From positions 1 through 5,604 of the forward strand of contig JALHTS010000088.1 in NCBI GenBank assembly GCA_022865965.1: 5,604 nt of DNA. The letters run 5' to 3'. Shown one piece after another: positions 1-5,395 of this stretch. Numbering within the stretch: the stretch's first letter is position 1; each line of letters starts with the position of its first letter. The position numbers and the translations under genes are program-made. The DNA comes from Ignavibacteriaceae bacterium (GTDB taxonomy: Bacteria; Bacteroidota; Ignavibacteria; Ignavibacteriales; Ignavibacteriaceae). Below the pieces are notes generated by a model, which was not told where the DNA came from, made no database searches, and saw only the letters and a program-made list of their open reading frames with translations.

Positions 1-764
1 GCTTTATAATTAAATAAACCATCCTCATAAACTTCATATGGGCCAATTACAATTTCAATTGTGTGATCTTTTAAATCCATCCAGTCCATATCGCTTTGAT
101 AGTAATCATTACTTAAAAAAGCATTTGCACGAGAAATAAGATATTTTTTGAGCGATGGATTATCGGCATATTCGGCAGCCTCTTTTAAAAGTTTTGATAC
201 TTCAGTGAGTTTATCTTTATAATATTCGCTGTAGGGAATAGCGATTATTTTATCACCATCTATGCTAATCACGGTAAATTCGGAGGTAAACGCTTTTTCA
301 TCTTCAGGATTATTCTTAATCCAGGTTTCAAATTCTTCTTTAGTCATATCTTCGGGATAAAAATTTGCACCAAGCGGTTTTTCTTCCTCGCCGATAAAAG
401 GTTTATCGTGATCAAGCCTGTCAAACGGACCAAACATTATATTAAACAATTGAACCTGCAGATATGCCCTTTCGTTGTTCATTTTTATAAGAGAGTTTCT
501 GATCTCAAAGTTCTTAGAGTAAACTTGGCTAAGAAAAATTTCATCAATAATCTTTGATGCATTATAAAGTTTTTCAAGCACCACATTTTCTCTTTCGTTG
601 AGCAAACTTGCATCGTACTTAATATCAACCGGAACAAATTTGTTAATCTTTTCCCGAAGCACTTTTATATCCTCCGTATAATTCGTTTGGTCGTCTGATT
701 TTTGGTCAATACAGCCGGTTAGTGTTAGTATTGTTAAAAAAGTCATAAAAAATAAACTTTTCAT
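1..764 (-). CDS. M49 (dipeptidyl-peptidase III family) lipoprotein, N-terminal part
   Basis: This reading frame starts at the ATG at 764 and is still open at position 1, so 254 residues are visible and the C-terminal part lies outside. Residues 1-18 form a lipoprotein signal peptide: a lysine at position 2, a hydrophobic stretch, and the lipobox L15-T16-G17-C18. Lipidation at C18 is expected, and I19 at +2 does not suggest inner-membrane retention. Residues 112-145 (GPFDRLD, then PLGANFYPEDMTKEEFE) and 240-254 (IGPYEVYEDGLFNYK) resemble conserved blocks of bacterial M49 zinc peptidases and of the DPP-III-like domain in plant Nudix proteins. The family's zinc motif HEXXGH would lie downstream of the visible part, so catalytic competence cannot be judged. 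M49 enzymes remove dipeptides from the N terminus of short peptides. The start is supported by GAGGT six bases upstream. The gene diverges from an exported oligopeptidase. Family assignment rests on recalled motifs and is fairly sure. Confidence 0.8.
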   Translation of the reverse strand, partial: MKSLFFMTFLTILTLTGCIDQKSDDQTNYTEDIKVLREKINKFVPVDIKYDASLLNERENVVLEKLYNASKIIDEIFLSQVYSKNFEIRNSLIKMNNERAYLQVQLFNIMFGPFDRLDHDKPFIGEEEKPLGANFYPEDMTKEEFETWIKNNPEDEKAFTSEFTVISIDGDKIIAIPYSEYYKDKLTEVSKLLKEAAEYADNPSLKKYLISRANAFLSNDYYQSDMDWMDLKDHTIEIVIGPYEVYEDGLFNYK

Positions 765-770
765 ATACTT

Positions 771-775
771 ACCTC
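771..775 (-). promoter_or_regulatory. Ribosome binding site of the M49 lipoprotein gene
   Basis: On the minus strand GAGGT lies six bases before the ATG at 764. It fixes the start just ahead of the lipoprotein signal peptide. Confidence 0.6.
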
Positions 776-805
776 GAAAATTTCTAAATAGAATTATTTG
801 ATGAG

Positions 806-813
806 GAAATATA
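806..813 (-). promoter_or_regulatory. Possible -7 element for the M49 lipoprotein gene
   Basis: The minus strand reads TATATTTC, one base from the Bacteroidota -7 consensus TAnnTTTG, 41 bases upstream of the ATG. No TTG was found at the expected -33 distance, so this is weak. The divergent region 765-958 shows no other clear signal for this gene. Confidence 0.25.
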
Positions 814-924
814 AAAAAATCACGGCTAAAATTGTGTGGGATTTCCAAGCCCTTTGTTATCAATTTTGTACAACCGCCCATCAAATATTTTTCAATCAAA
901 CGATATTTCTTTTTAAGTTTACAT

Positions 925-932
925 TACAATTG
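925..932 (+). promoter_or_regulatory. Possible -7 element for pepF
   Basis: TACAATTG differs from TAnnTTTG at one base and would put the transcript start about 20 bases before the ATG at 959. There is no TTG at the usual -33 spacing. A sigma-70-like pair TTTACA (918-923) and TATACT (939-944) overlaps it, but has only a 15-base spacer and would start transcription inside the ribosome binding site. The true promoter is uncertain. Confidence 0.22.
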
Positions 933-948
933 TCTTTTTATACTTATT

Positions 949-956
949 AGGTGGAG
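949..956 (+). promoter_or_regulatory. Ribosome binding site of pepF
   Basis: AGGTGGAG ends two bases before the ATG at 959; its core AGGTGG is at a spacing of four. This supports the start that includes the signal peptide. Confidence 0.6.
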
Positions 957-958
957 AA

Positions 959-2836
959 ATGACCAAACAAAAACTAGTCCTTTTTTACGTTCTTGTTACT
1001 ATTACAGTAATTACATCCGCATTTCCTCAATCGCCGCAACGCAAAGATGTGCCCGATAAATACAAATGGAATCTGGCAGATATGTATGCTACTACAGCAG
1101 ATTGGCAGGCGGATATTAAAAAAGTTGAAGGGAGCATAAATGATTTTGCTTCTTACAAAGGAAAGCTTGGCGAAAATTCTCAGACTTTATTGAATGCCTT
1201 AAACTCTTACTTTGGATTATTAAAAACATTTTACAAAGCAGGAACTTATGCAGGTAATCTAAGTAACGAAGACGTACGACTTTCTGAAAATCAGGCTTTG
1301 CGTCAACAGTTGTCTTCAGTTGGGACCAAACTTGGTGAAACGGCAGCTTTCTTTGAACCAGAAATTCTTGCAATCCCAAAAGAAAAGATCGAAAAGTTTT
1401 TCCAGGAGAAACCGGAGCTCAGTACATATTCAATGTATATTGATAATATTCAGAGATTGCGACCGCATACTTTAACAGAAGCAGAAGAAAAAATTCTTGC
1501 CAGCTTTGGTTTGATTGCCGGAAATCAAAACAATGTTTACTCAATTTTCGCTGATGGGGAAAAACCAAATCCAAAAATTACTCTCTCAGATGGAAAAAAA
1601 GTTGAACTGAGTCCGGCCGAATACACAAGAGTTCGAACAGTTGAAAATCGCGAAGACAGAATCAAAGTTTTTGAAACTTTTTTTAACAGCTACGGCGATT
1701 TTAAAAATACTCTCGGCGCGAACCTTGTCGGTAAAGTTAAAAAAGACTGGGTTTATGCTAAGAACAGACAATATGCTTCTTCTTTGGAATATGCACTTAA
1801 TGGCGATAATCTTCCAACAACTGTTTATACAACCTTAATTGAACAAGTAAATAAAAGTCTTCCGACACTTCATCGTTTTCTGGAGTTAAAGAAACGCATG
1901 CTTGGGGTGGATGAACTTCACTATTATGATTTATATACGTCGCTTGTTAAAAAAGTTGATTTGGCCTTTACAGTTGAGCAAGGACAACAGGCAATACTTG
2001 ATGCACTTAAACCAATGAAGTCTGAATATCTTTCAACAGTTAAAAAATCTTTTGATAATAGATGGATTGATTTTATTCCAACGGAAGGGAAACGAAGCGG
2101 TGCCTACTCAAATGGTAGTGCTTATGATGTTCATCCATATATTCTTATGAACTGGAATGATGATTACGAATCACTTTCCACACTTGCTCATGAGCTTGGT
2201 CATACAATGCATAGCTTCTATTCAAATGCCAATCAACCTTTTGCAAAATCAGATTACGCAACTTTTGTTGCAGAGATTGCCTCTACCATAAATGAAACCT
2301 TGCTTAACAATTATATGGTTGCTAATGTAAAAAGCGATGAAGAAAAGCTTTTCCTGCTCGGCAGCTATCTTGATCTTTTAAGAACAACGATTTTCCGTCA
2401 AACATCATTTGCAGAGTTTGAGCTTGAAATACACAAACGTATAGAACAAGGCAAACCATTAACCGGTGACGATCTTTGCAATATTTATTATGATATAGTG
2501 AAAAAATATTATGGACATGATGCAGGATACTGTGTTGTTGATCCTTACATACAATACGAATGGTCTTACATTCCTCATTTTCTGGGATATACTTATTATG
2601 TTTTTCAATATTCAACTTCGCTTATCTATGCAACAGCTTTTGCAGAAAAGATAGTTAACGAAGGAACTCCTGCAGTAGATAATTTCTACAAAATATTAAA
2701 TGGCGGCGGCTCTAAGTATGCGGCTGAATTAATTAAAGATGCAGGAATAGATCCTCTTTCGTCAGAACCATTTGAACTGACAATGAAAAAAATGAATAAA
2801 GTAATGGATGAAATAGAGGAGATATTAAACAAATAA
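959..2836 (+). CDS. pepF: M3-family oligoendopeptidase F, exported
   Basis: A complete 625-residue zinc metallopeptidase that cleaves oligopeptides internally; the length fits the family's roughly 600 residues plus a signal peptide. Residues 1-21 look like a Sec signal: lysines at 3 and 5, a hydrophobic core at 6-18, and T19-S20-A21 before a likely cleavage site. The mature start (PDKYKWNLADMY, from residue 32) is typical of PepF. The HEXXH zinc motif is at 411-415 (H411, E412, H415), and the third ligand is probably E439 in FVAEIASTINE. C-terminal PepF features follow: YIPHFLGYTYYVFQYSTS, then GGSKYAAELIKDAGIDPL. All expected catalytic residues are present, so it should be active. PepF is usually described as cytoplasmic, and here the signal places it in the periplasm or outside. 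It diverges from an M49 peptidase lipoprotein, suggesting shared peptide breakdown in the envelope (inference). A hairpin terminator follows the stop. Confidence 0.93.
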   Translation: MTKQKLVLFYVLVTITVITSAFPQSPQRKDVPDKYKWNLADMYATTADWQADIKKVEGSINDFASYKGKLGENSQTLLNALNSYFGLLKTFYKAGTYAGNLSNEDVRLSENQALRQQLSSVGTKLGETAAFFEPEILAIPKEKIEKFFQEKPELSTYSMYIDNIQRLRPHTLTEAEEKILASFGLIAGNQNNVYSIFADGEKPNPKITLSDGKKVELSPAEYTRVRTVENREDRIKVFETFFNSYGDFKNTLGANLVGKVKKDWVYAKNRQYASSLEYALNGDNLPTTVYTTLIEQVNKSLPTLHRFLELKKRMLGVDELHYYDLYTSLVKKVDLAFTVEQGQQAILDALKPMKSEYLSTVKKSFDNRWIDFIPTEGKRSGAYSNGSAYDVHPYILMNWNDDYESLSTLAHELGHTMHSFYSNANQPFAKSDYATFVAEIASTINETLLNNYMVANVKSDEEKLFLLGSYLDLLRTTIFRQTSFAEFELEIHKRIEQGKPLTGDDLCNIYYDIVKKYYGHDAGYCVVDPYIQYEWSYIPHFLGYTYYVFQYSTSLIYATAFAEKIVNEGTPAVDNFYKILNGGGSKYAAELIKDAGIDPLSSEPFELTMKKMNKVMDEIEEILNK

Positions 2837-2850
2837 TCAAAAGGTGAAAA

Positions 2851-2881
2851 GGTGCAGTCCACCTCCAAAGTGGACTACACC
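2851..2881. terminator. Hairpin terminator between convergent genes, probably bidirectional
   Basis: Left arm 2851-2862 (GGTGCAGTCCAC) pairs with right arm 2870-2881 (GTGGACTACACC) over 12 bases with one mismatch, around the 7-base loop CTCCAAA. On the plus strand it is followed by TAATCTTTT, and on the minus strand by TTTTCACCTTTT, so both sides have a modest T-rich tail. It begins 14 bases after the pepF stop and touches the stop codon of the opposing AlaX-like gene. Position and symmetry fit a shared rho-independent terminator, though the T tracts are imperfect. Confidence 0.75.
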
Positions 2882-3336
2882 TAATCTTTTGGCAATTTAA
2901 ATCTTACTCTTAGCACACCATCCTCAAAGCTTGTAGATATAATTTTAAAGTTTCCGATTTCCTTTGTATGAGATACGTGAACCCCGCTGCAGGGGCATGC
3001 GTCGTAATTGCCGATTTTTATTATCCGTATTGTTTTTCCCGCATCTTCAGGCAGTTGTGAAAGTTTATAATGTTTTAATGCATCATTACGATTAAGAAAT
3101 TCTTCATAAACAGGAAGGTCTTGTTGAATAATTTCATTTACCTTTTTATTAATTGTTTCAACTTCTTCTTCTGTAAGATTACGGTCGAAGCGATAATCAC
3201 ACTTAGATTTTTTCTTCTCAATATGGTTGCTGAATGATCTGCCCCTGTTGAACATTCTAACCATAGTTTGATTAAGAAGGTGTTCCGCAGAATGCATTTC
3301 AGGATTATAATCTTTATTTGATTTTACTTCGTTCAA
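2881..3336 (-). CDS. AlaX-like alanyl-tRNA editing domain protein, TTG start
   Basis: A 151-residue free-standing protein related to the second additional (editing) domain of alanyl- and threonyl-tRNA synthetases. The zinc site typical of this fold is visible: HSAEHLL gives H15 and H19, and CPCSGVH gives C116 and H120, matching the HxxxH...CxxxH pattern. Family members hydrolyse mischarged tRNA, usually Ser-tRNA(Ala), in the cytoplasm. It has only the editing domain, with no aminoacylation or oligomerisation part, and its length fits the short AlaX class. The start is TTG at 3336: GGAGGC lies four bases upstream, and the frame holds no ATG between it and the upstream stop TAA. The first internal ATG is codon 14, directly before the HxxxH motif, which would leave too little N terminus. 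It lies 86 nt downstream of a nitroreductase on the same strand, possibly cotranscribed. The exact tRNA substrate cannot be read from sequence. Confidence 0.83.
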   Translation of the reverse strand: MNEVKSNKDYNPEMHSAEHLLNQTMVRMFNRGRSFSNHIEKKKSKCDYRFDRNLTEEEVETINKKVNEIIQQDLPVYEEFLNRNDALKHYKLSQLPEDAGKTIRIIKIGNYDACPCSGVHVSHTKEIGNFKIISTSFEDGVLRVRFKLPKD

Positions 3337-3340
3337 TTTT

Positions 3341-3346
3341 GCCTCC
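3341..3346 (-). promoter_or_regulatory. Strong ribosome binding site deciding the TTG start
   Basis: The minus strand reads GGAGGC four bases before TTG at 3336. This near-perfect Shine-Dalgarno match is the main reason for choosing TTG as the start of the AlaX-like gene, since no ATG is available at a suitable distance. Confidence 0.7.
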
Positions 3347-3353
3347 AGTAAAG

Positions 3354-3416
3354 AGTGAGATTATGAGTATGATTAAGAGAAAGAATTGAATCCAAACTCG
3401 CACTCATAATCTTACT
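3354..3416. repeat. Long-loop imperfect inverted repeat between nitroreductase and AlaX-like genes
   Basis: Left arm 3354-3368 (AGTGAGATTATGAGT) is the reverse complement of right arm 3402-3416 (ACTCATAATCTTACT) at 14 of 15 positions, with a 33-base spacer. The odd pair is G-U in a plus-strand RNA but C-A in a minus-strand RNA, the direction in which both flanking genes are transcribed. There is no T tract after it on the minus strand, so it is not a standard terminator. It could be an mRNA stem, a weak attenuator or a remnant repeat. It fills most of the 86-nt gap. Confidence 0.55.
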
Positions 3417-3422
3417 TTCAAA

Positions 3423-3932
3423 TTACCATTTGTTATAATGAATTTTGTCTTCTTTGAATCTTTCTTCGGCAAATACGGTCTCGTCCGGATAACCGAGTGA
3501 AATTAATGAAACCGGAACAACATCTTCGGGAAGATTAAACTGTTTTGAAACATTCTTAACAACGTCTTCAATTCCGTGAATTGCAATCCAGCAGGAACCA
3601 ATTCCTAATGCGTGTGCTCCAAGCAAAACATTCTGTATTGCTGCCGAACAATTCTGTATCATCCAGCTTTCATTCGCTTCAATGGTTTTATCGCCGCATA
3701 CAAGAATTGCATTGGGAGTTTGTCTAAGTAATTCTGCGTGCGGAATTGATTTTATTGTATCAGCAAGAATATTTTTATTGTCAATTACAATAAAATGCCA
3801 CGCCTGCAAATTCATTGCACTTGGTGCATACATTGCCGATTTAAGAATTATTTCAATTTTATCCTTCTCAATTGGCTTATTTTTATATTTTCTTATGCTT
3901 CTTCTTGTGAGCAAAGCTTGTATTGTTTCCAT
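3423..3932 (-). CDS. Nitroreductase family FMN oxidoreductase
   Basis: A complete 169-residue member of the short nitroreductase class. These are FMN-binding, usually homodimeric enzymes that use NAD(P)H to reduce nitro compounds, quinones or flavins. The N-terminal TRRSIRKY (R10, R11, S12, R14) is the typical FMN phosphate-binding segment. APSAMNLQAWHF (P37, S38, N41, Q43) is the second conserved block. GIGSCWI (110-116) and the late SLGYP (145-149) complete the flavin site, and the C-terminal HYNKW is common in this group. No iron-sulfur cluster motif or extra domain is present. The ATG at 3932 has GGAG five bases upstream, and a good -7 element lies about 30 bases before it. The physiological substrate cannot be deduced. 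It probably heads a transcript that continues into the AlaX-like gene. Confidence 0.92.
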   Translation of the reverse strand: METIQALLTRRSIRKYKNKPIEKDKIEIILKSAMYAPSAMNLQAWHFIVIDNKNILADTIKSIPHAELLRQTPNAILVCGDKTIEANESWMIQNCSAAIQNVLLGAHALGIGSCWIAIHGIEDVVKNVSKQFNLPEDVVPVSLISLGYPDETVFAEERFKEDKIHYNKW

Positions 3933-3962
3933 TTATTCTCCGTATTTTCAGAAAGTTTACTG

Positions 3963-3970
3963 CAAATATA
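3963..3970 (-). promoter_or_regulatory. Candidate -7 promoter element for the nitroreductase gene
   Basis: The minus strand reads TATATTTG, an exact match to the Bacteroidota -7 consensus TAnnTTTG. Transcription would begin near 3957, giving a leader of about 25 bases that contains the GGAG ribosome site (3938-3941). No TTG is present at the usual 19-20 base spacing upstream; the nearest is 28 bases away. Confidence 0.42.
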
Positions 3971-3983
3971 ATAAGACTCTGTT

Positions 3984-4014
3984 TTGGCTTTCGAATTTCA
4001 AGTTAATATTTTTA
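3984..4014 (+). promoter_or_regulatory. Candidate promoter for the lytic transglycosylase operon
   Basis: TTG at 3984-3986 and TATTTTTA at 4007-4014 are separated by 20 bases, close to the Bacteroidota arrangement TTG-N19-20-TAnnTTTG with one mismatch in the -7 element. The transcript would start near 4020, about 25 bases before the ATG and upstream of the AAAGGA ribosome site. Confidence 0.33.
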
Positions 4015-4044
4015 TCATGCAGTGCAAATTCAAAAGGATTTTTT

Positions 4045-5022
4045 ATGAAAGAAAAAAGATTGATAAACAAAAACAGCAAGGCGTTTTATTTTCTAATTGG
4101 TGCATTAACAGCGGTTATAGTTCTAATTATTGCAGGTTTTATATTCTTTGGGAACAATATAAATCTGATAGCTGCATCAGATTTGGTCAGCAAAAATGAT
4201 TTTCCGCAGGATTACAGGATAATATCTCCGGAAATTCCAAAAGATGTTTACTTTGCAGGTGAGCGGGTTCCACTTGAGAACTTTGAGGTTTATGAAAGAA
4301 TTGACAGAGAAATGATAGTAAACACTTATTTGCATTCGTCAACCATTCTGGCTTTGAAAAGAGCAAATAGATGGTTTCCTGTTATTGAGCCAATTTTAAA
4401 AGAATATAATGTCCCCGATGACTTTAAATATCTTGCTGTTGCAGAAAGTAATCTTGAAAATGTGGTATCACCAGCCGGAGCAACAGGATTCTGGCAATTT
4501 ATGAAAGGTGCGGCCGACAAATATGGACTTGAAGTGAACAACGAAATTGATGAAAGGTACCATGTTGAAAAAGCCACAGAAGCTGCTTGTAAATATTTGC
4601 TTGAATCTTATCAGAAATACGGTAATTGGACAATGGCAGCCGCATCGTACAACATGGGTGTAAGTGGAGTTGATAATCAGATAGAAAGACAAAAAGCGAA
4701 CAACTATTATAACCTTGTGCTTGGTATAGAAACATCAAGATTCATTGCAAGAATCGTTTCTTTAAAAGTGATAATGCAAAATCCGCAGAAGTATGGATTT
4801 GATCTGATGGAAATAGATTTATATCTTCCTTTAAAAACTTATGAAGTTGAATTATCGGAATTGGTAACAGATTTTGCAGATTGGGCCGCTGAACGAGGAA
4901 TAAATTATAAAATACTTAAAATGTATAATCCATGGTTAAGAGAAAGTTATCTGAAGAACAAAAGCAAAAAAACATACACAATAAAACTTCCTGAAAAAGG
5001 AAGTATTCAAATAATTAATTGA
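4045..5022 (+). CDS. Membrane-anchored SLT-type lytic transglycosylase (MltD-like)
   Basis: A 325-residue murein-cleaving enzyme that cuts the MurNAc-GlcNAc bond with anhydro-MurNAc formation. A basic start (MKEKRLINKNSK) precedes one hydrophobic helix at about 13-35 with no clear cleavage site, so the catalytic part should sit in the periplasm, tethered to the inner membrane. The SLT domain runs from about 115 to 230. AESNL holds the likely catalytic E134 with S135, and GATGFWQFM (145-153) and AAASYNMG (198-205, with Y202-N203) are the other family motifs. The last 80 residues include YNPWLR and KKTYTIKLP; they resemble the region after SLT in MltD-like proteins, but no clear LysM repeat is seen. 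The frame is open far upstream of the chosen ATG, but that stretch overlaps the opposite nitroreductase gene and lacks coding character. The ATG at 4045 has AAAGGA six bases upstream and begins the membrane anchor. It is first in a tight three-gene run. Confidence 0.9.
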   Translation: MKEKRLINKNSKAFYFLIGALTAVIVLIIAGFIFFGNNINLIAASDLVSKNDFPQDYRIISPEIPKDVYFAGERVPLENFEVYERIDREMIVNTYLHSSTILALKRANRWFPVIEPILKEYNVPDDFKYLAVAESNLENVVSPAGATGFWQFMKGAADKYGLEVNNEIDERYHVEKATEAACKYLLESYQKYGNWTMAAASYNMGVSGVDNQIERQKANNYYNLVLGIETSRFIARIVSLKVIMQNPQKYGFDLMEIDLYLPLKTYEVELSELVTDFADWAAERGINYKILKMYNPWLRESYLKNKSKKTYTIKLPEKGSIQIIN

Positions 5023-5031
5023 ATTGTTAAA

Positions 5032-5391
5032 ATGAATATTGAGGCAATAAGAGAATACTGCTATATTAAAAAGGGAATATCTGAAGATTTTCCTTTTGAT
5101 GAAGATACTCTTGTAATTAGAGTAATGAATAAAGTTTTTCTTCTGGCTTCTCTTGAAAAAATTCCTCTTCAGATAAATCTAAAATGTGATCCTGAACATG
5201 CGGTTGAACTTCGTGAAAGATATGAAGCTGTGCAGCCGGGATATCATATGAATAAATCGCACTGGAACACGGTGATCATTGACGGATCAGTTCCACAAAA
5301 GGAATTAAAAGAAATGATAGATCATTCTTATGAATTAGTAGTAAGCGGACTTAAAAAATCCGAGAGAGAAGCTCTCAATAAAATAAGGTAA
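5032..5391 (+). CDS. MmcQ/YjbR family protein
   Basis: A complete 119-residue cytoplasmic protein of the MmcQ/YjbR family, which has a CyaY-like fold and is often called DNA-binding from structural work on YjbR. Its cellular role is not settled. Family hallmarks are clear: FPFDEDTLV (20-28), NLKCDPEHAVELRE (49-62) and GYHMNKSHWNTV (70-81), followed by a C-terminal helix with DHSYELVV. The length is the family norm and no residue seems missing. It begins 9 bases after the transglycosylase stop with no obvious Shine-Dalgarno site, so translation may be coupled to the upstream gene. It ends 4 bases before the next start. There is no known functional link with murein cleavage, so the grouping may only reflect shared transcription. 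Confidence 0.9.
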   Translation: MNIEAIREYCYIKKGISEDFPFDEDTLVIRVMNKVFLLASLEKIPLQINLKCDPEHAVELRERYEAVQPGYHMNKSHWNTVIIDGSVPQKELKEMIDHSYELVVSGLKKSEREALNKIR

Positions 5392-5395
5392 TAAT

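Noticed and set aside
795..887. Inverted pair TATTTGATG (795-803) and CATCAAATA (879-887) in the divergent peptidase region as regulator sites
   Set aside because: Nine bases of AT-rich sequence 75 bases apart can match by chance in this composition, and no further copies or known operator were recognised.
832..1059. 75-codon plus-strand frame crossing the start of pepF
   Set aside because: It has no recognisable domain or supporting ribosome site and overlaps the signal-peptide region of pepF in another frame.
2322..2615. 97-codon open frame on the minus strand inside pepF
   Set aside because: It lies wholly antisense to the conserved catalytic region of pepF and has no recognisable domain; it is a shadow frame.
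2860..2866. CACCTCC in the terminator hairpin, identical to the anti-Shine-Dalgarno tail of 16S rRNA
   Set aside because: A seven-base match without surrounding 16S sequence; it is explained by the hairpin arm and loop and is not an rRNA fragment.
3682..4044. In-frame N-terminal extension of the transglycosylase reading frame
   Set aside because: It overlaps the nitroreductase gene on the opposite strand, shows no domain, and would bury the membrane anchor. The ATG at 4045 has AAAGGA just upstream and starts a normal anchor.
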